Shown piece after piece: positions 12,031 to 22,959 of a DNA stretch of 64,000 nt. The DNA is from Acestrorhynchus altus. Its lineage: Eukaryota; Chordata; Actinopteri; Characiformes; Acestrorhynchidae. A program made the translations under genes and the position numbers. The stretch's first letter is position 1. Every line of letters begins with the position of its first letter. Under the pieces are notes generated by a model that made no database searches, was not told where the DNA came from, and saw nothing but the letters and a program-made list of their open reading frames with translations. The stretch covers positions 20,413,984 to 20,477,983 of the forward strand of contig CM067521.1 of the NCBI GenBank assembly GCA_034509495.1, written 5' to 3'.

Positions 12031-13019
12031 CCCCACAACATGCCCATTTTTGGAGACATTATACCTTTCAGGTGTCCCATTCACCATCATTATGAACCAC
12101 TGTGGCTCCAAAGCTTCTCTATTACTGAATGTTTCACAACAAACCACTGTGAATGACTTTCTTGCAATCTTAGCCACTCAGTTATGCAGATATTTTGAAA
12201 AGTGGTGGAATTCTCCTTTCACATGCTTTCACTTACATCATTTTTTGCCTGGGTTTTTGCTTCCCTGATCCCATCCATATTTCCCTGCTCTCGCACACCT
12301 GTTTCAAATCACGAAGGCCAGGATAATTACCCTCAGAGTTAAATTGCGAGGAACTGTACTGGTCAGCAGGCCCCAGAACTGGACCTGCAAATACGCATGC
12401 TGTCTTGTTTATTAGGCCAGATGAAATAGAGTTAAGATACAGTACAGGATACTGACTGACCTTACATGTCTAAAAACACATCTATCTTAAAGCACTTGAG
12501 GTGCTGATCCAGGATCAGCTCACTCCAGAATATCTGGACCATTCATGTATGACATACACGCAAGACTGATCTCAGGATTCTTCTGGGGAAGCAGAGAAAT
12601 ACAACCCTGGGTTATCTCACGTCAGAGATGTTACAACAAGCTCTTCTGTGTCTAGATAATAGGGTCGGCCTCTTCTACCTTTGACCTCAAGAGCTCAGTC
12701 AAGGGGCTAATTCTAACTGTATGGTAAAACCAAGTGGAATTCTGCAGTGAGTTCTACTGGAAATTCGCATATCTAGGTTAAGTATACGTCTGAGGACCTG
12801 TTTTATTCTGTTTTAACACAGTGATGGGACTTCACAGTACATTCTACACTAACATTTGTCTTTAGTTAAAAGAGTACGTAAAGGTGTAAAATTTTGAAGT
12901 TCATAGACTTTTTATGTAGTTAAATGAGTTCAACATGGATTTGGTCGTCTGTTTGGACCTAAAGCAATGACATCAGATACTATTTGGTGAGCATCCTGAA
13001 AGCATTATAAGAACACCAT
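12031..13019. other. Anonymous sequence, no gene seen
   Basis: Short frames only. No repeat family recognised. Confidence 0.4.
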
Positions 13020-13375
13020 GTTTTTTTTAGTTTGGTTTACTTTATTCATCAAAAGATTAAAAATTTATTGGAGACACACGTAACAAGTATTGTTATTTTC
13101 AGGAGAAAATGTGATGTGTCAAGAGCCACGGTATCCAGGGTAATGTCAGCACCACCAAGAAGGACCAACCACATCCCACAGGATTAACTGTGGATGCAAG
13201 AGGAAGCTGTCTGAAAGGGATGTTGGGGTGCCAACCTGAATTGTATCCAAAAAATGTCATTCCCAAGACGAATTGACGCTGTATTGGCCACAAAAGGAGA
13301 CCCTAGTTCACCAAACTAATAAATTATTGTGGTCTAAAACCAGGTGTTTCAGTTTCATTGTCCAACCCCTGTATA
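13020..13375 (+). mobile_element. Internally deleted Tc1-like element
   Basis: From about 13106 to 13245 the DNA matches the N-terminal transposase region of a widespread fish Tc1-like element ('gtgtcaagagccacggtatc', 'gcaagaggaagctgtctg'). At about 13254 it jumps to the C-terminal end ('tgtcattcccaagacg', 'gacgctgtattggcc') and runs through the 3' terminus 'ttcagtttcattgtcc'. The catalytic middle, close to 1 kb in intact relatives, is missing. The reverse-strand frame at 13099-13293 is a shadow. It would depend on a full-length relative to move. Confidence 0.85.
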
Positions 13376-13594
13376 TATCTAGTACTAAATTAAATGGTGC
13401 TTACTTAATACTACCTTAATACTACTCTTTTACCTAAAAAGAGTCTCTTTATTAATGGGCCACTGGAAATGGATTCTCATTCTATTAACATAAATTATAT
13501 AAATTTTATATTATTTTATTCTTCAATGAAGCCTCCGTTAACCTAGAAGAAGCTCTGGGCTGAATGTTTATGGTACCAGAAATCACCAAAAAAA

Positions 13595-13708
13595 ACACAT
13601 CTAATGCAACGGTTCCTGCCACTCAGTGTGGCAATAAGGATGCAGTGCTTCCTTTGGTCTTCTTCAACGAGCATTGCTATTGGAATCAAAGGTCAATCCT
13701 CTGTGCTG
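13595..13708. repeat. Diverged duplicate, copy A
   Basis: From 'catctaatgcaacggttcc' to 'ggtcaatcctctgtgctgaa' this is nearly the same as 14283-14388, including 'cctttggtcttcttcaa'. The two copies are direct repeats about 690 bp apart. The identity of the source element is unknown. Confidence 0.85.
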
Positions 13709-13879
13709 AACCAGGAAGCTGCATGTGTTGTCGGCTTGCACTTTGGGTAATAAAGTGATTGAGGTGAGTGGTTCAGCAGAAGACATTAGTTTGGAATGTC
13801 CATCGTTCTGGGTCCAGATCCCAGAATGTTGACATTATGTTTGCTTTGAAGTGGGAATGACAGTCACTACTCTGGAGAA

Positions 13880-14060
13880 CAAAGCAGTGGACGAGTTCAG
13901 ATTTATTATGATGGCTTGTCTAGACTTTTCTTCGTCCTGGCACCAAGATGGTGGATTAGCTTCCTCGTGGAGGCCCTTGTCTTCGAACATCTCCTGAAGG
14001 CCAACTCTTTCAAGAGCTCTTAATTGAGCATTTGTTTTTGCACTTATTGCACTTATGCCT
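13880..14060 (+). mobile_element. L2-type LINE ORF2 3' fragment
   Basis: The words 'gtcctggcaccaagatggtgg' region and 'ctctttcaagagctctta' parallel the L2 sequence at 17280-17370 (FSFLAPKxWN...LKTxLF block of the RT C-terminal tail). It is short and out of frame, a dead retrotransposon end. Confidence 0.6.
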
Positions 14061-14109
14061 ATTAAAGGGCTTGCATGAAAATGGCCAGTCCGTGTAGGTA
14101 CAAGGTAGA

Positions 14110-14630
14110 ATATGTCCAAAAATTTGTGGACACCTATTCTAATGAATTTATTCAGCCACATTAAGGTGTACCCATGACTGACACAAATATGCAAATGCAC
14201 ACACAAGGCTTGTCTGGTCCCCCTGACAAGAAGCGATATGTAGACCTAAATACTCCTAAGTATCATCAGATACATACAAAATACATCTAGTGCAACAGTC
14301 CCTGCCACTCAGCGTGCCAATAAGGATGCTGTGTTTCCTTTGGTCTTCTTCAAGCATTGCTTTTAGAATCAGAGGTCAATCCTCTGTGAACATGTTCATA
14401 AGCCCTGTGTGGGATTGGGGGGTATAAATGCCCACAACACTGAGCTGTAGAACAGTGGTGCTCCTGAGCCCTTTATCACTCCTTAATGCAATCAAATCTT
14501 CATAGCAATGCTCCAAAATCTAGTGGAATGTCTACCTTGGCCAAAAGCAGGATAAACACTTTAAATAACCTTGATTTCAGAGAAACTATGAATGAATCTA
14601 TGGCCACAATACTTTTTTAATATCCGTGAG
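14110..14630 (+). mobile_element. FM element copy 1 (Tc1-derived MITE)
   Basis: FM is used here for a short element with ends near 'atgtccaaatgtttgtgg' and 'cccaatacttttgtccata'. This copy has the left end at 14110 and the inner words 'gcaaatgcacacac', 'cactgagctgtagaacagtgg' and 'aatgctccaaaatctagt'. The block at 14228-14400 does not match FM and contains copy B of the 114-bp duplicate. The right end is decayed. FM is noncoding; orientation is set by convention with the 'tgtccaaa' end first. Confidence 0.8.
14283..14388. repeat. Diverged duplicate, copy B, inside FM copy 1
   Basis: Direct-repeat partner of 13595-13708, differing mainly by a few substitutions and a short deletion ('caagcattgctttt' against 'caacgagcattgctatt'). 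Its position inside an FM element suggests a local duplication or gene-conversion event. Confidence 0.85.
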
Positions 14631-14779
14631 CTATGAAGAGCACTACATCATTCACCTCTAATGCAGCAAAAAGACAGAAAGAAAATGATAGATAGTAATT
14701 GCATACCGGAGCTGCCTGAAGAGAAAGTAAGTAATTATACTCATTTGACCCACTGTGTTTACAGGAATTAGACCTCCAC

Positions 14780-14992
14780 ATTTTACCCATCCACACACAG
14801 CGATTTCACACACCAGGGCAGTGAGCACACATGCCCGGAGCAGTGGGCAGCCCTATACTCACAACCCAAACTGGGGGGTTCAGTGCCTTGCTCAAGGGCA
14901 CTTCAGTCACAGGCACTGCCAGTTCAGGGATTTGAACAAGCAACCTTCCAGTCGCACGCCTGTTTCCCTAACCACCAGGCCACGACTGATCC
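14780..14992 (-). mobile_element. tRNA-derived SINE, second family
   Basis: On the minus strand it reads 'gtggcctggtggttaggg' (A-box side), then a B-box-like 'gttcaaatccctgaactgg', 'agtgcccttgagcaaggcac' and 'catgtgtgctcactgcc'. This is one of the most complete 5' halves of the family in the window. Confidence 0.85.
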
Positions 14993-15039
14993 ACTAAGAG
15001 ACTTTTACATAACATAATCTAAAATCTAACCAGACAGCA

Positions 15040-15565
15040 ACATCCTCATCACCCATCCACCATACAGCATCCCCAACACACAATACAGCATCACCAACAC
15101 ACCAAACACACCATACAGCATCACCAGCTCACCATACAGCACCACAACCACACCATACATCATCACCAGCACACCATACAACACACCAAACACACCATAC
15201 AGCATCACCAACACACCAACCACACCATACAGCATCACCAACACACCATACAGCACCACCAGCACACCGTACATCATCACCAGCACACCATACAGCATCA
15301 CCAACACACCATACAACACACCAAACACACCATACAGCATCACCAACACACCATACACCACCACAAGCACACCATACATCATCACCAGCACACCATACAA
15401 CACACCAAACACACCGTACAGCATCACCAACAGACCATACAGCACCACCTGTACACCGTACATCATCACCAGCACACCATACAGCACCACCAGCACACCT
15501 ACATCATCGCCAACTCACAATACATCACCAGCACACCACACACGATCACCAATATACCACACACC
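15040..15565. repeat. 21-bp minisatellite with higher-order structure
   Basis: About 22 imperfect copies of 'caccatacagcatcaccaaca'-type 21-mers, with occasional short or long units. Variants such as 'catcatcaccagc' and 'acaccaaa' recur roughly every four units, giving a higher-order period near 84 bp. Because 21 is a multiple of three, one minus-strand frame stays open (15026-15496) and repeats a seven-residue MLYGVLV-like unit. I take that frame as a by-product and not a gene. Confidence 0.92.
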
Positions 15566-15598
15566 ATATAGTCTGAAACTTCAGCACATGAACAACAG

Positions 15599-15601
<3 letters not shown>

Positions 15602-15660
<59 letters not shown>
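15602..15660. repeat. (GA)n microsatellite
   Basis: About 29 uninterrupted GA units, a pure purine/pyrimidine tract. Confidence 0.97.
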
Positions 15661-15664
<4 letters not shown>

Positions 15665-15775
15665 TCTGAGACTCTGTTTGGAGGTACTGCAGTGTTGCCT
15701 GAGTGTGGAGTGTGTTTTTATTAAAGAGCATTCCCAGGATGCTGCTGCTATCAGTCTGTACAATAGAGTGGATGT

Positions 15776-15781
15776 TTGTGT

Positions 15782-15826
<45 letters not shown>
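15776..15826. repeat. (TG)n microsatellite
   Basis: About 25 units with one 'tatg' interruption near the start. Confidence 0.95.
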
Positions 15827-15923
15827 GCACTGGGATAGTTGATTAGAGGCAGACATGAACAGAACAGACATAAGTAGGAACACACCAGGTCTATCTGAGA
15901 CAAAACACAGCAGCAGAGCAAAA

Positions 15924-15929
15924 CACACA

Positions 15930-15961
<32 letters not shown>
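15924..15961. repeat. (CA)n microsatellite
   Basis: About 19 units with an early 'cata' interruption. Together with the TG tract at 15776 it forms an inverted pair of alternating purine/pyrimidine runs about 100 bp apart. Confidence 0.95.
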
Positions 15962-15962
<1 letters not shown>

Positions 15963-16739
15963 TGGTTCTGCTCTGGTAGGGAAGCTGGTAATCCGTAGGC
16001 TGAGGAGAACGTGTGTTCCAGCTGACTGTCAGTCGGTGATTCACAACAGAACACTTCTCACAGATCAGTTCACGCTGGCTTTAGTAAAACCAAATGGAAA
16101 GCACTGCTGCAGAAAATCATATAATGTTCAATAATCGTTTATGCAGTTTAGAGAAGCATCTAGCTGTTTTGATTCCATAAAGTAAAACGGGCCCCATTCA
16201 CCAATATCTTATCAGGAAATTTTTGTTCTTGAGAAAAGTTCAAACAAAAACTCTATATCATGATCCATGATGTGCTTTTAATCCACATAATTGTTGGCAG
16301 CTGGTCTCTTCATCCATCTTGAGTATCAGGATTTTACCTGGATCAGTCCAAGCCAAGTGTAAATGCACAGACAACACATAATATAGATCAGTGCAGATAC
16401 TCACACCACTTCAGGAGGTGGTCTGAGACACATGGTACAGCGGTGTAAATGCAGGGTAAATGCATCTGTCTCTCCAAATTACAAATGAAATTCCTGACAT
16501 ATAAAATTGAGAATTCCAAGGCAGCAAACGACTTAACTCTGACATGCAACTCCACTTAACGAGCGGATTTGCATGTTCCGTCCCACATAGCGATCAGATT
16601 TTAGTCTGACTCAGCAGAGAAGCATTTAGAGAAGTGCAAATGTGTGTGGTTAAAATCTTATCAGGATACAATCCCAGATACCAGGAGTAGACCAGGTCCA
16701 TGATGGAGCCCATTGTCCTGTTAACTAAATAAATCTCAA
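15962..16739. other. Anonymous sequence, no gene seen
   Basis: No recognisable repeat or coding feature. Short frames only. Confidence 0.4.
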
Positions 16740-17625
16740 ATAAGAAAACACTGATGAATGTCAGAACCTTTGTGAGTTTCTCTTCTGGAACCACTGGTCC
16801 TCACCATGACCTTGCCATTTCCTTTGAGAACTCGCTGGTCATTCCACCAGCAGAGGCACAAAAGCTTGGTGTAGTTGTGGATGACCTGTTATCATTCTCG
16901 ATGTTGCAACTTGACTCGGCCATGCAGATTTCTTCTTTACAGCATCCAGAGAGTTCAACCTTTTCTGTCTAGAGAGGCCACTCAAGACTTGACTGCTGCA
17001 ACTCCCTTCTAGATGGCCTTCCTTTGTCATCAGGCCCTTGAAACTGATCCAGAATATGGTGGCACGGCTTGTCTTCAATGTTCCCAAGTTCAGTCATGTA
17101 ACTCCTCAGCTGCGTTCCCTTCACTGGCTTCCTGTTCAAAACCTTGATGCTGGCCTACAAAGCCAAAAATGGACTCTCCGTACTTGATGGCAATGGTCAA
17201 AACCAGATCTGTACGTGCAGCTTGGCTTGACCCACCAGCCTTCAAGATGCATGGAAGACAAGCATCGAGACTCTTTTCTGACCTGGCACCAAAATGGTGG
17301 AACCAACTTTCCCTGAGTCACTCACTGTCTACAAATACCGACTGAAGACCATCTCTTTCAAGAGGATCTAACTCATTAAAGACCTATAATTATAGAATGT
17401 ATTGTGTGATAAAGTGTAATATGTGGATATGTGAATATATATTGTGTCTCCTTGTCTCCAGGCCACCATTCTGACATTTTGGTAGCAATTTAAGCATGAT
17501 GTATCTCTGGATTCTAGCCTCTACTAACTAGCTAAGGATATCTTCTGACCGAACAGCAACAGACTTTTGTAAGTCGCTCTGGATGAGAGTTTCTGCCATA
17601 AATATAAATGTAAATGTAAATGAAT
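16740..17625 (+). pseudogene. L2-type LINE, 5'-truncated ORF2 end and 3' tail
   Basis: The relic covers the end of an L2-clade reverse transcriptase ORF. The frame at 16754-16972 contains QKLGVVVDDLLSFS, the conserved LGVxxDxxLSF block. Across frame breaks, 'gactgctgcaactcccttct' (LDCCNSLL-like), 'cactggcttcctgttcaaaa' and 'ctgatgctggcctacaaagc'-type words follow (the SLHWLPV and LAYKA blocks), then a tail with 'gtcgctctggatgagag' and short 'aaatgt' repeats at 17600-17625. The order is that of L2 elements. It is 5'-truncated and full of stops. The tail matches the nested fragments at 24490-24705, 32650-32725 and 38303-38440. Confidence 0.88.
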
Positions 17626-17689
17626 GACAATATATTTGAGATCAATACATCAAGTGACCATCCATCAAATAATGGACTTTTAAACCTCA

Positions 17690-17800
17690 AAAAGGGTTCT
17701 CACGCTTTCACACAGCTCGATTACAAACAAGGTTCTTTATGGAATCAAACATGGTTCTTCTGTGGCATCACTCAAAGAACCATTTGAGCCACTGTTATTT
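17690..17800. mobile_element. 'agaacc/ggttct' MITE fragment
   Basis: It contains 'aaaaagggttctcacgc', 'acatggttcttctgtggc' and 'actcaaagaaccatttgag', the vocabulary shared with other blocks of this family. No ends were resolved. Confidence 0.5.
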
Positions 17801-19259
17801 CTAAAGAGAACACTCATCTTCAATATCAGTGAGTCTCTCAGCGAGCCCTTTCCGCACGCTTAAAAATGCACATTAGGCAAGAAAAATACACAGCAAAAAT
17901 ACGCAAATGCAAATGCCAAAGTCCAGCCGATGCTCCTCACACGCACGGTTCTGCTGTGCACTCGATGGGCATTCCTACGTTACCGTGGCAGTCAAAACAT
18001 TCAGTACTCAGGGGGGTTATAAAGGACAAATCATTAAATCATTGCTCTGCCATGACTGGAAAAAGCCCAGCAAAGACAACTTGACTGTTGTTATAGTGCC
18101 CCTTGCAGTAATGCTCAGAATGCAGCTCACGTTGCATTAGGAAATACAATGTGTGACACATTTTATGAATGCATCTAAATGCAAAACCTAATATGTGTGG
18201 CTCAAAGTGTCTGCATTCACATCTGCTTTGGCGTCTTTGTTTGCATCCTTACATGAAGTATGCGTTGGGCCTGAAGGGGTTGAGAATAAGCAAGAGGAGG
18301 TGGAGCTGAAGGAGGAGAGAGCAGAGAGCAACCAATCTGAGGCTTTTCTGGCTCAGATGTCACCATGGTGATCAGTCAGAGTGCCACGATTCAGAAGGTC
18401 GCCATTCACCACTTCGGGGCACGCCAACTTTGGAACAGCAAAAGTGTCATTTATTTCCATAAAGTACCTTTTGCTGGAAAGTTCACTGGTTGTACCCAAA
18501 TACTACACAGAAATCAAGAAATATCTGACCTTTTTGAAGTAAATTGGTGGACTTTTTACAAGCAGCAGTTTGCTTTTAAAGCAAACCAGTACATTTTTAT
18601 AGTCTCAAAACATCCTCTGTTTAGATGAACCATTTGTGTCTTCATATGCTAAGAATTAAAAAATATGCAATATGCTTCTAATTCCATGCAATCAGTTTCT
18701 CATGCATGGGCGTTCCACATAATAGCACAGAATCGCCAGGCTGTCTGCGCTGAGTGTAATACAGTGTAGATGCAGGAATGTGTGAGAGATGGGCAGCAGC
18801 TACAGTGTTTAGAAGTGTGTGTGAGGCAGGGATCTGGTGAAGGTGCGCTTGCTGGCTTTGATAGTGAGAATTACGCTGTCAGCAAGATGGAGCACTGGAG
18901 AGTTATCAAGGATGATAATGGGCTTTATGCTGGCAGATAGAGACGAAACAGGGGCAGGTTATCTCTGCTGAACTACTGCAGCTTGCTACAGGGGTTTAAA
19001 TTCAGCCTTTTCCCTGTTAACTTGTCACAGTTTAGCCTGTTTGATTAATGTAAGGAATATAGGCTATCACGTTTTCATGAAGGAAAAACATGAAATATGC
19101 AAGCGTGCATATTTAGAACCCTCAGATAACCAGAGTTATTGTTTTGTAATAAGAAATATCATTACTTGATTAATTACGGAGTTAAATATGATGTAGGTTA
19201 TCTGCCTGTTTTGGTTTCAAACTAATTAAAACAGGGTTTAAAAATAAAACAGTACTTGT
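17801..19259. other. Anonymous sequence, no gene seen
   Basis: Frames are under 90 codons. A 77-72 codon pair at 17866-18140 overlaps in different frames and has no family resemblance. No transposon recognised. Confidence 0.4.
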
Positions 19260-19389
19260 TGATCTGCTTTAAAGGTTCCATAGAAAGTTAAACTTTCAGG
19301 CATTTTTCTTGGGACCCTTCTTATGTGTGGTCTTTACCAAAATCAAGTCCATGTCCATGAAGGACTTTCTACTTGTTCTTTAAGGATAT

Positions 19390-19600
19390 GAAAGTTAGTG
19401 AAGTCAGACAATTACCACTCCATCTCATCCTAAACTCCCCAACTTATCCTAAAAGTATTTGATGGAGCACCATCATGGTTCCATCCATGCATCCATCTAC
19501 TCCATACTTCAAAGCTGGGGGGCTTTATACCTCTCTAGCCCATGCCTGGCATTAGGCATTATGGTTCCAAAAGGTTTATCTTCCAACAGGAGAACAACCT
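19390..19600 (-). mobile_element. FM element copy 2, partial
   Basis: The minus-strand FM interior is visible: 'gatggagcaccatcatgg', 'ggctttatacctctctag' and 'catgcctggcattaggcat'. Both termini are missing. Confidence 0.75.
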
Positions 19601-19639
19601 TAAACACACAGTCAAGATCACAAAGGAGTGGCCCAGCCA

Positions 19640-20000
19640 CTAGGGGTGATCTTCATTTCTGGTGCTGGTCCCAAGCCTGGATAAACAGTGAGGATTGTGT
19701 CGGGAAGGGCATCCGGCATAAAACTGGTGCCAAAGCTATAATGCGGATCATAAATATGACTGCCATACCGGATCGGTCGAGGCCCGTGTTAACAACAACC
19801 GCCTCCAGTGTTGACCAACAGGGTGCCGGTGGAAATTGGACTACTGTAGGTCGAAGACCATCGAGGAGGAGAGGAGGAAGGTGGGTTAGAAGGATGGTTG
19901 GTGTAACAGTGGAGGAGGCAGGGGATAGGGCGAGATGGAGGCAGATGATCCGCTGTGACGACCCCTAAAGGGAGCAGCCGAAAGAAGAAGAAAAGGTTTG
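19640..20000 (+). mobile_element. LINE 3' end with 'gcagccgaaagaagaag' tail
   Basis: The sequence runs through 'gggaagggcatccggcata', 'ccataccggatcggtcga' and 'gacgacccctaaagggag' and ends in 'cagccgaaagaagaagaaa'. This is the 3' untranslated region of a common fish non-LTR retrotransposon, in my judgement of RTE or a related clade. The 169-codon frame at 19459-19968 runs across FM and LINE DNA and is not a gene. Confidence 0.7.
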
Positions 20001-20011
20001 AACAAACCTTT

Positions 20012-20150
20012 CTCACTTTGTCGTTGTGGGGTATTGTGTGTAGAATTTTGAGGGGGAAATGAATTGAATCCATTTTGAAATAAATCTGTAGCTTAACAAA
20101 ATGTGCAAAAAGTGAAATGCTGTGAATACATTCCATATGCACTGTATATG
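20012..20150 (+). mobile_element. Tc1-like transposon right terminus
   Basis: The words 'cattttgaaataaatctgta', 'cttaacaaaatgtgc' and 'tgctgtgaatacattcc' lead to 'atgcactgta', the right end of another common fish Tc1-like family. It abuts the LINE tail with about 12 bp between them, so one probably inserted into the other. Confidence 0.7.
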
Positions 20151-20155
20151 CTACA

Positions 20156-20667
20156 ACCTGTAATAAGCTTCAAGTAACACACAGAATGACTTCCTGAACT
20201 CTAAAATTTAACACTTTGATAAGGTATATTGTTTACATCTGTTTTGTTCCTCCTTTTTGACCATATTTTGACTTTTGTGACCTGAACTGAATGCCTAGCT
20301 CTAACAGTCATGGACTGTCACTGAAAATTACACCGTGCTTTTACTGTATTATTGCTGCTGGAAACAGCAACTTCTACAGGTTCACAGCCCTCTCAGACAC
20401 ACAACACTGCCCCATATATACTCCTATATTCTGCATATCTCTAGTAATCTGAACACACACATACACTTCAGACTTGAAAAGGGGTCTGGTTTGGTCAGAA
20501 GGTGTTGATGGACATTTTGCAGCGCTCCCCATGGCGACAGCCCTCACCGCACTAATGCCTGGCTGAACTGTCGAACTTAGTCATCACCATTTCATTTTAA
20601 TTCCAACCAGGACCCTTTCCACACACAAACATCTTTACACAAACACACCAACACAGACATAAACAAG

Positions 20668-20669
<2 letters not shown>
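20156..20669. other. Anonymous sequence, no gene seen
   Basis: Nothing recognisable on either strand. Confidence 0.4.

Positions 20670-20739
<70 letters not shown>
20670..20739. repeat. (AC)n microsatellite
   Basis: About 35 uninterrupted AC units. Confidence 0.97.
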
Positions 20740-20740
<1 letters not shown>

Positions 20741-21111
20741 TACAGTTCAAAAATTCAGAATCACGGTAAAGTCTGCTCGGTTGTAGATACATGATGATTC
20801 CAAAGTGCTAGGCCTGTAGAGTCCTATGTGCATTCAGAAACCGCCCTTCATTTATTTCATTGTCAGCCAATTCTTGAGGAAATCAGATAGAAGATCATCT
20901 GCTTGCCTAAGGTAGAAGGCAGTCAAAGATGGAGAGAGAACAAACAGAGAAAATGGGACACCAGCACCAGTGCAAGACTTGGCAGACCACCAGCACTGCT
21001 CCCAATCACATAAGCAGCACTTTCATCAGGAGAACATCAAGCTCCACATTCATTTCATATCTAAAAACATGTGGAGCTTATGTAATGCTCATTCCATTGT
21101 GAGTATGATGT

Positions 21112-21185
21112 AGAGCTGATTAAGAAGCTTTTACTGAGAAAAGGTGAAGTAGCTGAAGCTGCTGCTATTCCCAGAACAACCAACC
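21112..21185 (+). mobile_element. Small transposase-like fragment
   Basis: The segment around 'tttactgagaaaaggtgaag' and 'ctgaagctgctgct' matches the reverse complement of 56830-56905 at most positions. The other copy leads into a Tc1/mariner-like SIIECVWEDL block, so this is probably a sliver of the same element. Confidence 0.5.
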
Positions 21186-21198
21186 CATCATTGAACAT

Positions 21199-21199
21199 T

Positions 21200-21255
<56 letters not shown>
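21199..21255. repeat. (AG)n microsatellite
   Basis: About 28 AG units with one 'aaag' interruption at the left. Confidence 0.96.
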
Positions 21256-21259
<4 letters not shown>

Positions 21260-21326
21260 TACATTATTACAGTAGCAAATGGATAGTAAGGCACTCAGTA
21301 CAAGAAAATAGATAATAGATAATAGA

Positions 21327-21860
21327 AGCAGTTCTACCTCTGAGGCAGAACAAACACAATTGGTTCTGAGAATAACCAATTAAAATAACCAGTAGGCAAA
21401 GCTTTAGAAATGTGCATGACCTTTATACGTGGATGCATTGCATGAAAGGTGTGTAATTCAGTGTGAGATTGTTGTCATATGGTTTGTCAAAAACTCCAGG
21501 GAAAGCTCGTGAGCTTTTAGGGCAGCATTCCACAGCTTCTATCCAATCATTTCTTTACTGTGAGTCTTCAAATCCACTATATGCAGATTTCGCGCGGAAA
21601 ATGCTCGTGTTCAATACCTAAAAATAGCCCTATTGGCAGTTTTCCTGTAAACTTTACTTGACTATCTAAGATGAAAGAAATCACTGCCTTTGACATTAGT
21701 TGGCTAGTTTCAGAAGCAATTTTCTGGGAAACTGATTTAAACACTTTGCATTCACATATAAAGCTCTTTGAAACAGATCCAACTTTCTAAAACTCTGCCT
21801 ACTGGTTATTTTAATTAGATATTCTTTGAAACAGTTGCATTTGTTCTGCTTCTAGAACTG
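21327..21860. mobile_element. Foldback DNA element, copy 1
   Basis: The left arm at 21327-21430 and the right arm at 21758-21860 are inverted repeats of about 100 bp. Shared words are 'gcagttct', 'gcagaacaaa', 'attaaaataaccagtaggca' and 'ctttagaaa'. The centre is about 330 bp, with no coding frame. A second copy with the same arms and related interior lies at 59305-59888, so it is a dispersed nonautonomous DNA element and not a chance palindrome. Confidence 0.8.
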
Positions 21861-22789
21861 ATGTGAGTGGTGATTTTGCACACGTGACAACTTGGGAGTT
21901 GTGAATCTAAAGTGGAGAGAACAAAATGCTCAAAAATTAAGTAAGAAATATGGTTTTCAAAACAGACTTTGGCTCATTAATGTAGAAAAATCACCATATC
22001 ACGTGGGTTTCCTCCCTAATGTCACACTCACTTATGAGCAAATTGTTGTCCACTTTTATTGAAGGGTGGGACTTTATCTGAAAATGCAATAAAATCAGCA
22101 AACTGATCGGCTCTTTTTTGTTATAGAGCAGGATCATCCTTAAACAGATGCTCATAGAAGGGAAAGCTGGAGAAAGGCAAGCAAAAAGGGGCTCTTGTAT
22201 TTTTGTTTAACCATATATTTTTATTGTCTTATTTATTCAGCTTATCAGAATCAAAATCAAAAATACAAATGAATGTGACAAGTTGAAAAACAACTTTTTT
22301 TTTCCTCAAAGATTTAGAGATGCTGAGACTCAGTTTAGTGATGCTTGAGCACCACTGAAAAGGGTCTAGGCACACATATGGTCTGTGAGATGGCTTGGAT
22401 GGTGAGAAGCAGGAAATGTGCCAACTTCTGTGACCGAACTTAAGAAGTAACATTTACTTTCATCCCGGAAGAAAAACAGCTCTAATCTGTTACTGAGTCC
22501 TGCTGCATTGAACCTCCGAGGAGGGTTAATACAGCCTTCTGTTCTCTACCTCATGGATCATGTTCTGCTCATTCCCTTTGGTTGGTTTAACCATGTTGTG
22601 ATGAAAGACGTTTTCCTTCAGGGCAGTGTTGTTGAGGTGGAACATCAACACCATTCCTCAAAAAAAAAAGAAAAAAAGAAATGGGGTGTCCATGAAAACT
22701 GCTTGTGTGACTGGGAAAGAGCACTGAAGAAGACTGAACTCATTGTTATGCTCATGAAACCAGTTTGAGCTGTTTTTTTTTCCTGCTAA
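21861..22789. other. Anonymous sequence, no gene seen
   Basis: Only short frames (up to 86 codons at 22508-22768) without domain resemblance. An A-rich run sits near 22660-22680. Confidence 0.4.
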
Positions 22790-22885
22790 TTATACAGAGT
22801 GGTTATTTGAGTTACTCTCTCTACTTTCATCAACAAGATGTTTCTGTTCGAGGAACTGCTGCTCATTGAATGTGTTTGCTTTGTT
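22790..22885 (-). mobile_element. Tc1-like transposase fragment, antisense
   Basis: The run 'gagtggttatttgagttact' followed by 'atcaacaaga' and 'gaactgctgctcattg' is the antisense of the N-terminal half of a fish Tc1-like transposase. The N-terminal HTH of what looks like the same family lies in the same orientation at 23895-24010. Confidence 0.55.
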
Positions 22886-22959
22886 ACACCAGTAACTCTA
22901 GTGGAGGGTTATTGAAGTCAGTATGATATATATATGTAATTATATTACATTATAATATT

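Noticed and set aside
15026..15496. 156-codon minus-strand frame of MLYGVLV-like heptads as a real repeat protein
   Set aside because: It exists because the minisatellite unit is 21 bp. There is no start context, splice evidence or family resemblance.
19459..19968. 169-codon plus-strand frame
   Set aside because: It runs through an FM fragment and a LINE 3' untranslated region, so it is a chance reading.
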